64,000 nucleotides of DNA, from assembly GCA_009841225.1 (NCBI GenBank), contig VXMF01000005.1, positions 180,058 through 244,057 of the forward strand, written 5' to 3'. Under the pieces are notes generated by a model, which worked only from the letters and a program-made list of their open reading frames with translations, searched no databases and had not been told where the DNA came from. The stretch's first letter is position 1. Each line of letters begins with the position of its first letter. The translations under genes and the position numbers were made by a program. Of the stretch, positions 1 to 8,237 are shown in pieces. The stretch is from Terriglobia bacterium (lineage in GTDB: Bacteria > Acidobacteriota > Terriglobia > Bryobacterales > UBA6623).

Positions 1-555
1 AGCAGGCACGACGGGACAGTGTACGCCGTCTCGCCCAATGCGGAGGTGGAGGTATTCGCCGAGGGAATGGGCGTCGCGACCGGCTTGGCCGTCGATGGCT
101 CCGACAACGTCTACGTGGGCGACCGCACCGGGACGGTCTTCAAGATCAATCCGAAGCGCGAGATCTTCGTCTACGCGACGCTGGAACCCTCTGTGGCGGC
201 GTTTCACCTGGCATTCTGCGAGCGCGAACAGCTGCTGTACGTCTCAGCTCCGTCGACTTCGAGCTCGGAAGTGGTCAAGCGCATTAACGGAGATGGAGCG
301 GTCACGACTTGGTGGCACGGATTCGGGCGGCCCCAGGGCATCGCATTCGATTCTCAAGGGCGTCTGCACGTATGCGCGTCCTTTGAAGGCAACCGCGGGA
401 TCTTCCGCGTGACCGACGCCGACGCGGACCAATCCGACGGCGGCGTAGAACACGTGGTATCCGGGCACGGTATCGTGGGCCTGGCGTTCGCACCCGACAG
501 GAGCATGGTGATCGCGACCGGAAGCAGCATTTACCGCATTCCTGAACTGCCTTGA
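1..555 (+). CDS. SMP-30/NHL-repeat beta-propeller protein, 3' part only
   Basis: The reading frame is open from base 1 (S-R-H-D-G-T-V-Y before the first GTG at 19), so the gene begins outside the window and only the last 184 residues are here. It shows repeating propeller blades of the SMP-30/gluconolactonase or NHL type: G-L-A-V-D-G-S-D-N-V-Y-V-G-D, then G-I-A-F-D-S-Q-G-R-L-H-V, then G-L-A-F-A-P-D, each a typical blade of the form hydrophobic-D-x-x-G-x-hydrophobic. Proteins of this type hydrolyse sugar lactones or simply act as binding propellers; the catalytic metal ligands cannot be judged from a fragment. It is followed 51 bases later by cinA on the same strand. Confidence 0.75.
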   Translation, partial: SRHDGTVYAVSPNAEVEVFAEGMGVATGLAVDGSDNVYVGDRTGTVFKINPKREIFVYATLEPSVAAFHLAFCEREQLLYVSAPSTSSSEVVKRINGDGAVTTWWHGFGRPQGIAFDSQGRLHVCASFEGNRGIFRVTDADADQSDGGVEHVVSGHGIVGLAFAPDRSMVIATGSSIYRIPELP

Positions 556-606
556 AATAAGCCGCTGCAGCCGCCCCTTGCTGGCAAGCCGCGCTTGTGC
601 AAACCC

Positions 607-1869
607 ATGCAAGCCGAAGTGATCGCGGTCGGATCGGAACTGCTCACGCCGAGCAAGCTCGACACCAATTCGCTCTATCTTGCGCGCAAGCTCAGCGAGC
701 TTGGCATCGCCCTGGCCCGCAAGGCGGTGGTCGGCGATGATCGCGCCTCGCTGGCAGAAGAAATCCGCCGAGCCCGACGCACGTCCGACCTAGTGATCCT
801 GAGCGGCGGCCTAGGGCCGACCCTTGACGATCTCACGCGCGAAGCCTCGTCCGACGCCACCGGGCGCGTGCTGGTGCTGGACGAGTCCGTGGTCGACGAC
901 ATCAGGGAGCGTTTCCGCCGCTTCAAGCGTCCCATGGCAGAGGTGAACAGGCGCCAGGCCTACGTGCTGGACGGCGCGCTGAAGCTCGACAACCCACGCG
1001 GCACGGCCCCCGGGCAATGGCTTGAGGACGACGATGGCATCCTAATCCTGCTGCCTGGCCCTCCCCGCGAACTCGAGCCAATGTTCGCCGAGGCCTGCCT
1101 GCCACTGCTGGCATCCCACGCGCCTTCACAGCGCTTCTTCACGCTGGTCCTGCGGGTGGCCGGCATTGGCGAGTCCGATCTCGAGCAGCGCATCGCACCG
1201 ATCTATGCGCCATGCACGGAGATCGCCACGACCATCCTGTCCTCTCCGGGCGATGTCCAAGTACACTTGCGCGGCCAGGGGAACAGCGACGCCGAGGCCC
1301 AAGCTGCAGTGCAGGGTCTGGGAGAAGCGATCCGCAGCGAACTCGGCGACGCGATCTATTCCGAGGACGGGCGGCCGCTAGCGGAGACGGTGGCGGTACT
1401 GCTGGCGCGAGGCGGTGCCAAGCTCGCGGTCGCGGAGAGCTGCACGGGGGGCCTGCTCGCGGGCGCTCTGACCGCCATGGCGGGCAGTTCCGACTTCTTC
1501 GCGGGAGGCGTCGTCAGCTATTGCGACTCCGCCAAGAGCGGATGGCTCGGAGTCGACGAGTCCGTCCTTCGCTCCCACGGGGCGGTCAGCCAACCGGTGG
1601 CGGTGGCAATGGCGGCCGCAGCACGGGAGCGCGCGGCAAGCACGTTGGGCGAGCCCTCGATAGGCCTGTCGGTCACCGGCTACGCGGGTCCGGGCGGCGG
1701 GACCGAAGCGGACCCCGTCGGCACGGTGTATTTCGCGGTTGCTGACGCCAACGGAGCCCACTCTGCCAGACGTCTGTTCGGTCGCGGCCGCACGCGCGTT
1801 CGAACGCTCGCGGTCCAGACTGCATTGGACGTCCTGCGCCGGCGCATTTCAGGCTTGGAGATCGCTTGA
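607..1869 (+). CDS. cinA: CinA family protein (nicotinamide-nucleotide amidohydrolase)
   Basis: A 420-residue protein of full CinA length. Residues 1-170 form the MoCF/MoaB-like domain, with the G-G-L-G-P-T-x-D-D-L-T signature at about 67-77 and a second L-L-P-G-P-P-R-E motif near 155. From about residue 255 the C-terminal CinA/PncC domain follows, with the conserved A-E-S-C-T-G-G-L motif near 274 that carries the active-site serine, and G-Y-A-G-P-G-G-G near 360. The C-terminal domain deamidates nicotinamide mononucleotide in pyridine-nucleotide salvage; the N-terminal domain acts on ADP-ribose in some homologues. A TTG twelve bases upstream (595) is a possible alternative start, but ATG 607 matches the usual N-terminus. 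The 3' end overlaps the convergent YcxB-like gene by 21 bases. Confidence 0.93.
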   Translation: MQAEVIAVGSELLTPSKLDTNSLYLARKLSELGIALARKAVVGDDRASLAEEIRRARRTSDLVILSGGLGPTLDDLTREASSDATGRVLVLDESVVDDIRERFRRFKRPMAEVNRRQAYVLDGALKLDNPRGTAPGQWLEDDDGILILLPGPPRELEPMFAEACLPLLASHAPSQRFFTLVLRVAGIGESDLEQRIAPIYAPCTEIATTILSSPGDVQVHLRGQGNSDAEAQAAVQGLGEAIRSELGDAIYSEDGRPLAETVAVLLARGGAKLAVAESCTGGLLAGALTAMAGSSDFFAGGVVSYCDSAKSGWLGVDESVLRSHGAVSQPVAVAMAAAARERAASTLGEPSIGLSVTGYAGPGGGTEADPVGTVYFAVADANGAHSARRLFGRGRTRVRTLAVQTALDVLRRRISGLEIA

Positions 1870-2394
1870 GCGCCGGCCTGCGCGGCTGGCAAGGGCGGGA
1901 CCGAGTAGCTGCCGCAATGCCTCGGCACGGCCTGCGTCACAGCAGCGCTTGGGAATCACGTACTGCTCGCCCGGCGAAGGCGAGAGCAGGAAACTCCGGC
2001 GTGTCTCGCTCGCTCCCCACAAGTCATCCCATGCGATCCAGTCACTCCGCCGCGCAGCGCGGATCTCGACCCCGCTGCCACAGACGTGATAGCGCATGCG
2101 CAGCGGCCTGCCACCACCGCGCTTGAAGTCCAGCCGCGCTGTCGCGGCGACGAACGCGACGGCTGCAACCCCCGGCGCCGCCCCGACAACGGCCAGCCAC
2201 GCGAGCTCGCCCCTAGAGAGACATCCTGCCACAATCAACGCAGCGAGCCCGGTCAGATAGACCGCCAGTGCCGTCGGGGCCCTGCGCCAGCATTGCGACA
2301 GGGCAGCTGCCAAAGCATCGCTATAGCGGATCTCCGCAGCGATCTCGAAGCTGCCTGGATCGTGCTCCGGAGCGAGGGCTGCTCGGATGGCCAT
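1849..2394 (-). CDS. YcxB-like membrane protein
   Basis: A 181-residue protein with two adjacent predicted membrane helices (about residues 40-60 and 66-88) followed by a soluble C-terminal part carrying R-Y-H-V-x-G-x-G-V-E-I-R, then W-D-D-L-W-G and L-x-P-x-G-E-Q-Y-V-I-P-K-R. Two helices followed by this beta-rich tail, ending in a P-K-R/P-x-R motif, is the architecture of the YcxB-like family, whose function is unknown. The gene starts six bases after the stop of the upstream OmpA-family gene, so the two are probably co-transcribed. It converges on cinA. Family assignment rests on overall pattern, not on a search. Confidence 0.6.
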   Translation of the reverse strand: MAIRAALAPEHDPGSFEIAAEIRYSDALAAALSQCWRRAPTALAVYLTGLAALIVAGCLSRGELAWLAVVGAAPGVAAVAFVAATARLDFKRGGGRPLRMRYHVCGSGVEIRAARRSDWIAWDDLWGASETRRSFLLSPSPGEQYVIPKRCCDAGRAEALRQLLGPALASRAGRRSSDLQA

Positions 2395-2400
2395 GCTCGC

Positions 2401-3177
2401 TCAGTCCTTCACTTCGCCGGTGTATTCCACCACCGTGTCGACGATGCCGATCTCCACCCGACGGTTCTTCTGTCGCGCCTGCTTAGACGTTCCCCGCACA
2501 CGCGGGCTCGCCTTGCCGAAGCCCTTCGACTCCAGAATCTCTCGCGGCACGCCCGCCTCCACCAGATAGGCCCGCACCGAGTCAGCGCGACGCTCCGACA
2601 AGGCTTGGTTGTAGGTGGCATCCCCTTGGTCATCGGTGTGACCGTAGATGTAGAGCCTATAGCCGTACGAGGCCAGCAGCACGCCGGCGATGCGACTGAG
2701 AATCTCGCGGTTTCTCGGCCGCAGCTCGACGCTATCGAAATCGAACAGGAACGAGTCCTCGCTCAGTTGCACGACCATGCCCATCGGCGTCCGGTCGGTC
2801 TCGGCGATGCGGCTCAATGCCTCCCTCATGCGGTCAAGCTCGTCCATGCGCTGCTGCCTGAGACGCCCGGCGATCCGGGCGTTGCGTTCGGAATCCTGCT
2901 GTGCCTCGTCGGCCTCCGCACGCACCCTTCTGGTTTCCGACAGCGCGCTCTCGAGATCTTGCAGCGCTCGGTCAAGCGCGCGGCCCGCCAGCTGTTCCCG
3001 CCCCACGGCGTTGCGCACGTCCGCCAGCAGTTCTAGCTCGACTTGCTTCGATTGCATCAGGGAGTCGTCGAGCGTTGCCACGTGGAGCCACAGGCGCCAA
3101 GTCGCGGCCGAGACCGCTAGGAGCGCGGGCAGGCACACCCAGAGCGCGACTCGCTCGATCCCCTTACGGCCGGGCAT
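2401..3177 (-). CDS. OmpA-family peptidoglycan-binding protein
   Basis: A 258-residue protein with an N-terminal signal anchor (about residues 10-30), a charged helical stretch at about 40-125 that looks like coiled coil (repeated E/Q/R/L pattern), and a C-terminal OmpA/MotB domain from about 135. The OmpA core is clear: L-F-D-F-D-S-V-E-L, then Y-G-H-T-D-D-Q-G, N-Q-A-L-S-E-R-R-A-D-S-V-R, G-F-G-K-A-S-P-R-V and N-R-R-V-E-I. The T-D and R residues of this core bind diaminopimelate in peptidoglycan. There is no lipobox, so it is likely anchored in the inner membrane by its single helix, like MotB/ZirT-type proteins, rather than in the outer membrane. A GAGGA ribosome site lies just before ATG 3177. 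Confidence 0.88.
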   Translation of the reverse strand: MPGRKGIERVALWVCLPALLAVSAATWRLWLHVATLDDSLMQSKQVELELLADVRNAVGREQLAGRALDRALQDLESALSETRRVRAEADEAQQDSERNARIAGRLRQQRMDELDRMREALSRIAETDRTPMGMVVQLSEDSFLFDFDSVELRPRNREILSRIAGVLLASYGYRLYIYGHTDDQGDATYNQALSERRADSVRAYLVEAGVPREILESKGFGKASPRVRGTSKQARQKNRRVEIGIVDTVVEYTGEVKD

Positions 3178-3288
3178 GTTTCCTCATTCTCGCAGCCGAG
3201 GGAAGGGCATGCAGGGTGGCGCTCTGCTCGCCAGACCAGGGCCGGCAGGCGTGGCGCGAAGCCCGGGCCTCGCCGTGGGGGGCCGCCG

Positions 3289-3579
3289 CTAGAAGTGGAA
3301 GCGGCGGGGATCCTGGTCCGGCACTTCCTTGCGGAACGTGTTTAGCAGGATCCGGTGAAAGGCGCAGAGCTTGCCATCGGGAGCCGGATGACCGCACTTG
3401 ATGCACAAGGCCGTTTCACCGCGGTTGCCGCCGTTCTTGGACAGCCTGTTCCCGTTAACGTTGCGGCGGCCGCCATCGGAGCGCCCGCGCGCGCCGTTCT
3501 GGCCGCGACCGTTGGAACCCGCCCTAGAACGGGGCCCCTTGCCGAACCTCGCCGGCCGACGAACAGTTTGGTCTCGCAT
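3289..3579 (-). CDS. Small Arg/Gly-rich zinc-finger protein of unknown function
   Basis: A 96-residue protein. The first half is strongly basic and rich in R, G and N (R-R-P-A-R-F-G-K-G, G-R-G-Q-N-G-A-R-G-R-S-D-G-G-R-R-N), resembling an RGG-type nucleic-acid-binding tail. The second half has C-I-K-C-G-H-P-A-P-D-G-K-L-C-A-F-H, i.e. C-x2-C-x9-C-x2-H, a plausible treble or zinc-ribbon site, and ends with D-P-R-R-F-H-F. I do not recognise the family. It lies between the OmpA-type gene and skp on the same strand, 78 bases after the skp stop. The combination of a metal site and basic tail suggests RNA or DNA binding, but this is inference only. Confidence 0.6.
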   Translation of the reverse strand: MRDQTVRRPARFGKGPRSRAGSNGRGQNGARGRSDGGRRNVNGNRLSKNGGNRGETALCIKCGHPAPDGKLCAFHRILLNTFRKEVPDQDPRRFHF

Positions 3580-3657
3580 GATTCTCGGGTGTGACGCACG
3601 CCGCCGAGGCGGTGCGTCGTGCCTTCTTCCAACTTGCCGCGTGGTCTGGACGCTTCG

Positions 3658-4248
3658 TTACTCAGCGGGTGCCGCGCCGCTGACCGGATGCGCCGCATCG
3701 TAAGCGGTGATGATCGCGGCCGTGATGTTGACCTCGTTGACGGCGTACAGAATCGGGCTCTGCGGATTCGAGATGTCCATCACGATCTGGTAGCCGTTCT
3801 CCTTCGAGTACTTGTCGATGACCGCCATCATCTTCTGGCCGACGGAGTTGAACAGCTCGTTCTGCTCGCGGCCAAACTCGCCGCGGGCATCCTCGGCCTC
3901 GCGCTGGAGATCGGTTTCAGCCTTCTGGATCTCCCTTGCCAGACTGCGGCGGGCCTCGTCGCTCATGGTGTTGGCACCCTTCTGCATCTGGTCGCGCTTC
4001 TTGGCCAAATCGGCGTTCTTCGACTCGAGGCGCAGGCGCGTGGGCTCGTACTTGGTCTCGAGCTGCTTGATGAGCTGCTGGCCCTCGGCAGTCCTCTGGA
4101 TGGCCTCTTGCACGTTCAACAGCGCCATTGACGTCTGCGCGGCAGCCGTGCCGGCAAGCACAGCCAGAGCGCCGATCAGGCACGCGGCGGCCCGCAGGCC
4201 GCCCGGGGACTTCCGCCACGTCGTTAGCATCTTTCCAGTGTCTCCCAT
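3658..4248 (-). CDS. skp: OmpH/Skp family periplasmic chaperone
   Basis: A 196-residue secreted protein: basic N-terminus, hydrophobic core and A-A-A-Q cleavage region within the first 38 residues, then a long charged helical section (about 50-145) with heptad-like pattern, as in the tentacles of Skp. The tail V-I-D-K-Y-S-K-E-N-G-Y-Q-I-V-M-D, then I-L-Y-A-V-N-E-V-N-I-T, is typical of the family (the ILYA/D-IT end). Skp holds unfolded outer-membrane proteins in the periplasm and delivers them to BamA, whose gene is directly upstream (90 bases). This bamA-skp order is common in diderms. ATG 4230 (M-L-T-T-W-R-K) is an alternative start that gives a more compact signal peptide. Confidence 0.9.
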   Translation of the reverse strand: MGDTGKMLTTWRKSPGGLRAAACLIGALAVLAGTAAAQTSMALLNVQEAIQRTAEGQQLIKQLETKYEPTRLRLESKNADLAKKRDQMQKGANTMSDEARRSLAREIQKAETDLQREAEDARGEFGREQNELFNSVGQKMMAVIDKYSKENGYQIVMDISNPQSPILYAVNEVNITAAIITAYDAAHPVSGAAPAE

Positions 4249-4338
4249 GACAGTTCCGGTTTCGCTGGGGTCATCTCCAGCGTAGCACGAATCGGCATTT
4301 CAGCAGCTCATTCGACGCGATTGAGCCGGCCGCCCGGC

Positions 4339-7332
4339 TCAGAAGGTTCGGCTGATGGTGAAGCGGAACATCGAGCGCCGCTCGAAGAACGGCAGCCACG
4401 TCCCGACCGGCCGCACCGCCTCGATGAACGACTGGTAGTTCGGGAACAGCGAGCGGTCCGCGACGATCGGAGGCTTGAGGAACTCCTGCACCCGCATCGG
4501 GTTGTAGGCCCAGTAGAAGCGGAAGGGCGCATTCACGACGGGCATCATGACCTGCAATTCGATGCCGGTCGAGCTGCGCATCTTCTGGGTCGGGCCGATG
4601 ATCCCGATCTGCTCTTGGAAGCCGGCCTGGGGGAACTTCTTGTTCAGTTCCAGGGCGCGCCCGGAGTTGAGCCGAACCTGGTTCTTGCGCAGGATCTTGT
4701 TGAAGCCGAGGTCCCAGAACGGGGCCAGCACGACCGGCCCGAACAGCTTGATGCGGTACTCGAAGTTGTAGACGAAGCGCGTGTCGCCGCCGGGGAAGTT
4801 CAAGCGGTAGACCGGCACTTCGGTGCTCAGCGGCACGCGCTCCTCCACGCCGTTGACGATCTGCACCTGCGTGCGCTCCACGCCATTGTCGTTGTACACC
4901 GGCACGGCGGTGAAGTCCGGAATCCAGACCATCGGGCTGATCGACCAGATCTGGAAGCCGCGCACGTCGTTCTCGCCCCCCATGAACGAGCGGTTGAACG
5001 GCGGCGGGACGCGCCCGCCGTAGCCGCTGAGGAAGGAAATCAGCCCGCGCATCGCGATGGTGCGGCGGCCGCCGTGCGGCCGGAAGTACTTCGCTTCCAC
5101 CGTCGGCTGGACGAACCGGGCGTTGCCGCCGAAGCCCGCGATCGCAAAGCTGGCGTACAGGCTCTTGCCCTTGGACGGCGTGATCGGGTGGTCGACCGTG
5201 TTGTAGAAATAGCCCGGCGTGATCTGGCTGGTGGTGATGCCCTCGAGCGAGTTGGGGCCGGACACGCCCTCGAAATTGAGGTAGGTGAACAGGTTCGAGG
5301 CCGATTGCGAGAAGGTCACCACGTTCGACCGGCGGAAGCTGTACGTCAGGCTGAGCCGGGCGAAGCTGCGGCGCAGCGGATAGCTGAGGAAGGTGGTGAA
5401 GCCGGACGAATTCTGCCGGTAGTCGAGGATGTTCTCCTTGCCGAGTTGGTCGAAGAGCGGGATCAGGTTGGCGCCGGCGAAGATGGAGGCCTCGCGGGCC
5501 TGGTTGAAGCTAAAGCGGCTGGAAAAGACGGTGAACCCCGCCTGGATCGGCTTGTCGAAGAGGTAAGGCTCGGTGTAGCCAAACTGCAAGACCCGCTCGC
5601 GGCTGCCCAGCTGAGCGTCGAACGAGAGCGTCTCGCCCAGGCCGAGGAAGTTGTTGGTCGAGTAGCCGAAACCGATGAAGCTGCCCGCAAAACCCGACAC
5701 GCCGCCGTTGAGGTTGATCATGTTGCGGCCACGCTCCTTGACCTTGAGCGTCAAATCGACCGATCCGTCGCGGGTGTTGCGCGCCACGACCGTGTCGAGC
5801 TCGGGCCCCTCGGTCTTGATCGGGTCGAAATAGCCGAGCTGGTTCAGCCGCAGCATGCTCACGTCCCACAGGCGCGTGTTGAACATGTCGCCCTCGTCGA
5901 TGAGCAGCTCGCGGCGGATGACCTTGTCGCGGGTGGTGTTGTTGCCCTCGAACTCGATGCGGCGCACGAAGAACTGCTTGCCTTCGTCCACGGCCAAGTT
6001 GAGATCGATCAGCGGCGGGTCCTCGTCCTCGCGGAACTCGAAGCTCGGCTCGGCCACGAAGTCGATGTAGCCGAACTCCCCGTAGAGCTTCTTGAGGTTC
6101 TCCATGCCCTTGCGCAGCTTCTCGATGTCGAACATGGCTCCTTCCTGCATCGCGAAGACCGGCCCCAGCACCTGGTCCGGCACGCGAAACAGTTCCACGT
6201 CGGTGAAGCTGAGCTTGCCGCGCGCGTAGCGCGGGCCCTCTTCCACGAGCAGGTCGATATCGGCGACCTTCTTGGGCTTGCTGAAGATCATGGACCACGG
6301 CAGCAGGAACGTCCCGCGCGCCGGCGCGTCCTGGATGTCGAGCTCGTGCCTGAGGACGCTCGCCTTGAAGTAGCCTCGCTTCTGGTAGGCGTTGCGCAGG
6401 CGCTCCTTGTCCTCTTCCAGCTTGCGGATGTCGAACGTGCGCTTGAACAGGTTCTCCAGTACGAAGCTGCGCGGTATGCCCAGCGGCTTGGTATTCTTCA
6501 TGGCGCGCCGGGCGTTCTTGGGGCTCATCACCTCGAGGCCGTCGAAGGTTACTTCACCAACCTTGACCTTCGGGCCCTCGTCGATGTTGAAGACGATTTC
6601 CACCGAGGCGGGCGGGATCTGGCGCACCTCCGGGTTGATCTCCGCATACTGACGGCCGCGCTCGCCGAGCAGCTCGCGCAGAACGAAGGTGGCGCGGTTG
6701 ACAGTCGTGGGGTCGTATCGAGACTCGACCGTCAGGCCGACATTGCGCTCCTTGAAGCGCTCGAGGATGTCGGACAGGGTGGCCGACTTGTTGCCCTCGT
6801 AGCGAATCGTGCGGACCACGCGCCGCTCGGTGACAACGAAGCGCACGATCTTGCCCTGCTCGCCGTCATCGATCTCTAGCCGCAGGTCGTCGAAATAGCC
6901 GGTGTTCCACAGCACCATGAAGTCGCGCCGCAAGGTCTGGGAATCGAACAGGTCACCGCGCTTGGTAAAGATCCGCGCGGCCAAGTTGTCACGCGGAATG
7001 CGGCGGGTGCCGCGGAACTCGACTGCCTCGACGATGTCCTCGTCGGGCCTGCGCTCCTCCTGCGGCGCCTCCTCCACGTCCTGAAACGGCGACGGCGCAT
7101 CCGGCGATTCTAGAGGGATGTCCTCGAACGGCGAGGGCGCCTGCTGCGCGGCCTGGGCTAGCAGGTACGGCGCGGGAGATGTACCTAGGCGGGATTCGCG
7201 CGCATCCGCCGGAGCAGCGGGCCCGGCGGCAAGATCCGGGCGCTCAGCAGAGGCTTCGTCCTCGGCTGCCAACGGGGCCGCCAGGGACAGGGCTAGCAAT
7301 GCGGCGAGCAGTGTCAGACCGATTGGGCGCAT
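4339..7332 (-). CDS. bamA: Outer-membrane protein assembly factor BamA
   Basis: A 997-residue protein with signal peptide (M-R-P-I-G-L-T-L-L-A-A-L, cleaved near A-A-E), a Pro/Ala-rich linker of about 80 residues containing low-complexity repeats (P-S-P-F-E-D-I, P-S-P-F-Q-D-V), five POTRA-like modules (for example V-E-F-R-G-T-R-R-I-P, I-R-Y-E-G-N-K-S-A, V-T-F-D-G-L-E-V-M, I-E-F-E-G-N-N-T-T) and a C-terminal 16-strand barrel. The VRGF-type motif of loop 6 is present as D-V-R-G-F-Q, and the protein ends in an aromatic residue (T-I-S-R-T-F). It folds outer-membrane barrels. The open frame extends to 7479, but ATG 7332 gives the signal peptide. Length is above the usual 800 because of the linker. 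Followed by skp. Confidence 0.95.
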   Translation of the reverse strand: MRPIGLTLLAALLALSLAAPLAAEDEASAERPDLAAGPAAPADARESRLGTSPAPYLLAQAAQQAPSPFEDIPLESPDAPSPFQDVEEAPQEERRPDEDIVEAVEFRGTRRIPRDNLAARIFTKRGDLFDSQTLRRDFMVLWNTGYFDDLRLEIDDGEQGKIVRFVVTERRVVRTIRYEGNKSATLSDILERFKERNVGLTVESRYDPTTVNRATFVLRELLGERGRQYAEINPEVRQIPPASVEIVFNIDEGPKVKVGEVTFDGLEVMSPKNARRAMKNTKPLGIPRSFVLENLFKRTFDIRKLEEDKERLRNAYQKRGYFKASVLRHELDIQDAPARGTFLLPWSMIFSKPKKVADIDLLVEEGPRYARGKLSFTDVELFRVPDQVLGPVFAMQEGAMFDIEKLRKGMENLKKLYGEFGYIDFVAEPSFEFREDEDPPLIDLNLAVDEGKQFFVRRIEFEGNNTTRDKVIRRELLIDEGDMFNTRLWDVSMLRLNQLGYFDPIKTEGPELDTVVARNTRDGSVDLTLKVKERGRNMINLNGGVSGFAGSFIGFGYSTNNFLGLGETLSFDAQLGSRERVLQFGYTEPYLFDKPIQAGFTVFSSRFSFNQAREASIFAGANLIPLFDQLGKENILDYRQNSSGFTTFLSYPLRRSFARLSLTYSFRRSNVVTFSQSASNLFTYLNFEGVSGPNSLEGITTSQITPGYFYNTVDHPITPSKGKSLYASFAIAGFGGNARFVQPTVEAKYFRPHGGRRTIAMRGLISFLSGYGGRVPPPFNRSFMGGENDVRGFQIWSISPMVWIPDFTAVPVYNDNGVERTQVQIVNGVEERVPLSTEVPVYRLNFPGGDTRFVYNFEYRIKLFGPVVLAPFWDLGFNKILRKNQVRLNSGRALELNKKFPQAGFQEQIGIIGPTQKMRSSTGIELQVMMPVVNAPFRFYWAYNPMRVQEFLKPPIVADRSLFPNYQSFIEAVRPVGTWLPFFERRSMFRFTISRTF

Positions 7333-7529
7333 AGACAGGTGTAGGCTGCAAATCCACGGCGGCGCGCTAGGCAAGCTACCGGTCTCAGGAACGAAGTACG
7401 CATGCTCCCATGTGGCTGTTTCAGCACTAGTGCTTCGAGCTACGGATTGGAAACGGGCAGCCAAACCGGCCGACCCCATGCCTCGTCCGACAGAACAGAC
7501 AGTTGCGGCGCGTCAGAGAGTTCGAGAAT

Positions 7530-8192
7530 TCACTCAGGCTTCTTGAATTCGATGAGGAACTCCCCCAAGTTTCCATCGTAACTCAATTCCAAGTGCTTAC
7601 GCTTGGTCTTGGCTGACATCTCGAAATAAAGGTAGCCCGCGCCGGGATCGTCCTCGAGTTCGAGCGGCAGCTCGAGCGACTGCAGGAGCGCGGCCCCGGA
7701 ACTCTCTGCCGCGGACCGCTGCTTTGCCGTGATCATCTCCTGGGACGCTGTGCTGCTGCCGATCTGATCCGGCGGGCCGCCCAAGCGTCGGGGCCGCGAC
7801 CCCGTGCCGGGCGCACCGCCCCAGATCGGGCCGGTATCGTTGGCGAACAGATCCGGGGCGGAACTCTTCGTCTTGGCGCTCAGATCGAGGACGGCGCCGC
7901 CGGCGATGCGATCCGGGGTCTGTGCCGGGGAGGTTTCATTGTTGTTGCGCGCGCGCATCAGAAAATCGTCGCGCCGCAGAGAGATCTTGGAACCGTACAG
8001 GGGGCGTACGCGCACCTCGATCAGAATCACGTCTCCATCGAAGCTATCGCCCGCGACGCGCTCGATCTCTGCGGCGTCCTTGACCAAACGGGCCTGGAAT
8101 TCGGCATCGGGGAGCTCGCGCGTGTACCACTCCGGAAGCTTCGCCGCGGACAGACCGCAGACCAGCAGCGCCGCCGCTGCGGCGGTGCGCAT
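7530..8192 (-). CDS. Secreted protein of unknown function
   Basis: A 220-residue protein with an N-terminal signal peptide (M-R-T-A-A-A-A-A-L-L-V-C-G-L-S-A-A-K). No family is recognised. The N-terminal third contains L-P-E-W-Y-T-R-E-L-P-D and a beta-like segment V-I-L-I-E-V-R-V-R-P-L-Y-G-S-K-I; the middle is low complexity (P/G/S/T-rich); the C-terminus returns to ordered pattern with L-E-L-P-L-E-L, Y-L-Y-F-E-M, and ends in F-L-I-E-F-K-K-P-E. This beta-rich end could be a small sandwich domain. A GTG at 8207 is an alternative start. It is preceded 45 bases upstream by the ABC-F gene on the same strand. Confidence 0.6.
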   Translation of the reverse strand: MRTAAAAALLVCGLSAAKLPEWYTRELPDAEFQARLVKDAAEIERVAGDSFDGDVILIEVRVRPLYGSKISLRRDDFLMRARNNNETSPAQTPDRIAGGAVLDLSAKTKSSAPDLFANDTGPIWGGAPGTGSRPRRLGGPPDQIGSSTASQEMITAKQRSAAESSGAALLQSLELPLELEDDPGAGYLYFEMSAKTKRKHLELSYDGNLGEFLIEFKKPE

Positions 8193-8237
8193 CAGCACGC
8201 CAGGCACGGCACGATTTTAGCTCATCCCGCAACGGGC

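Noticed and set aside
4321..6879. An 852-residue open frame on the plus strand
   Set aside because: It is antisense to bamA, Arg/Glu/His/Ala-rich with no motif, and is a by-product of high GC codon use.
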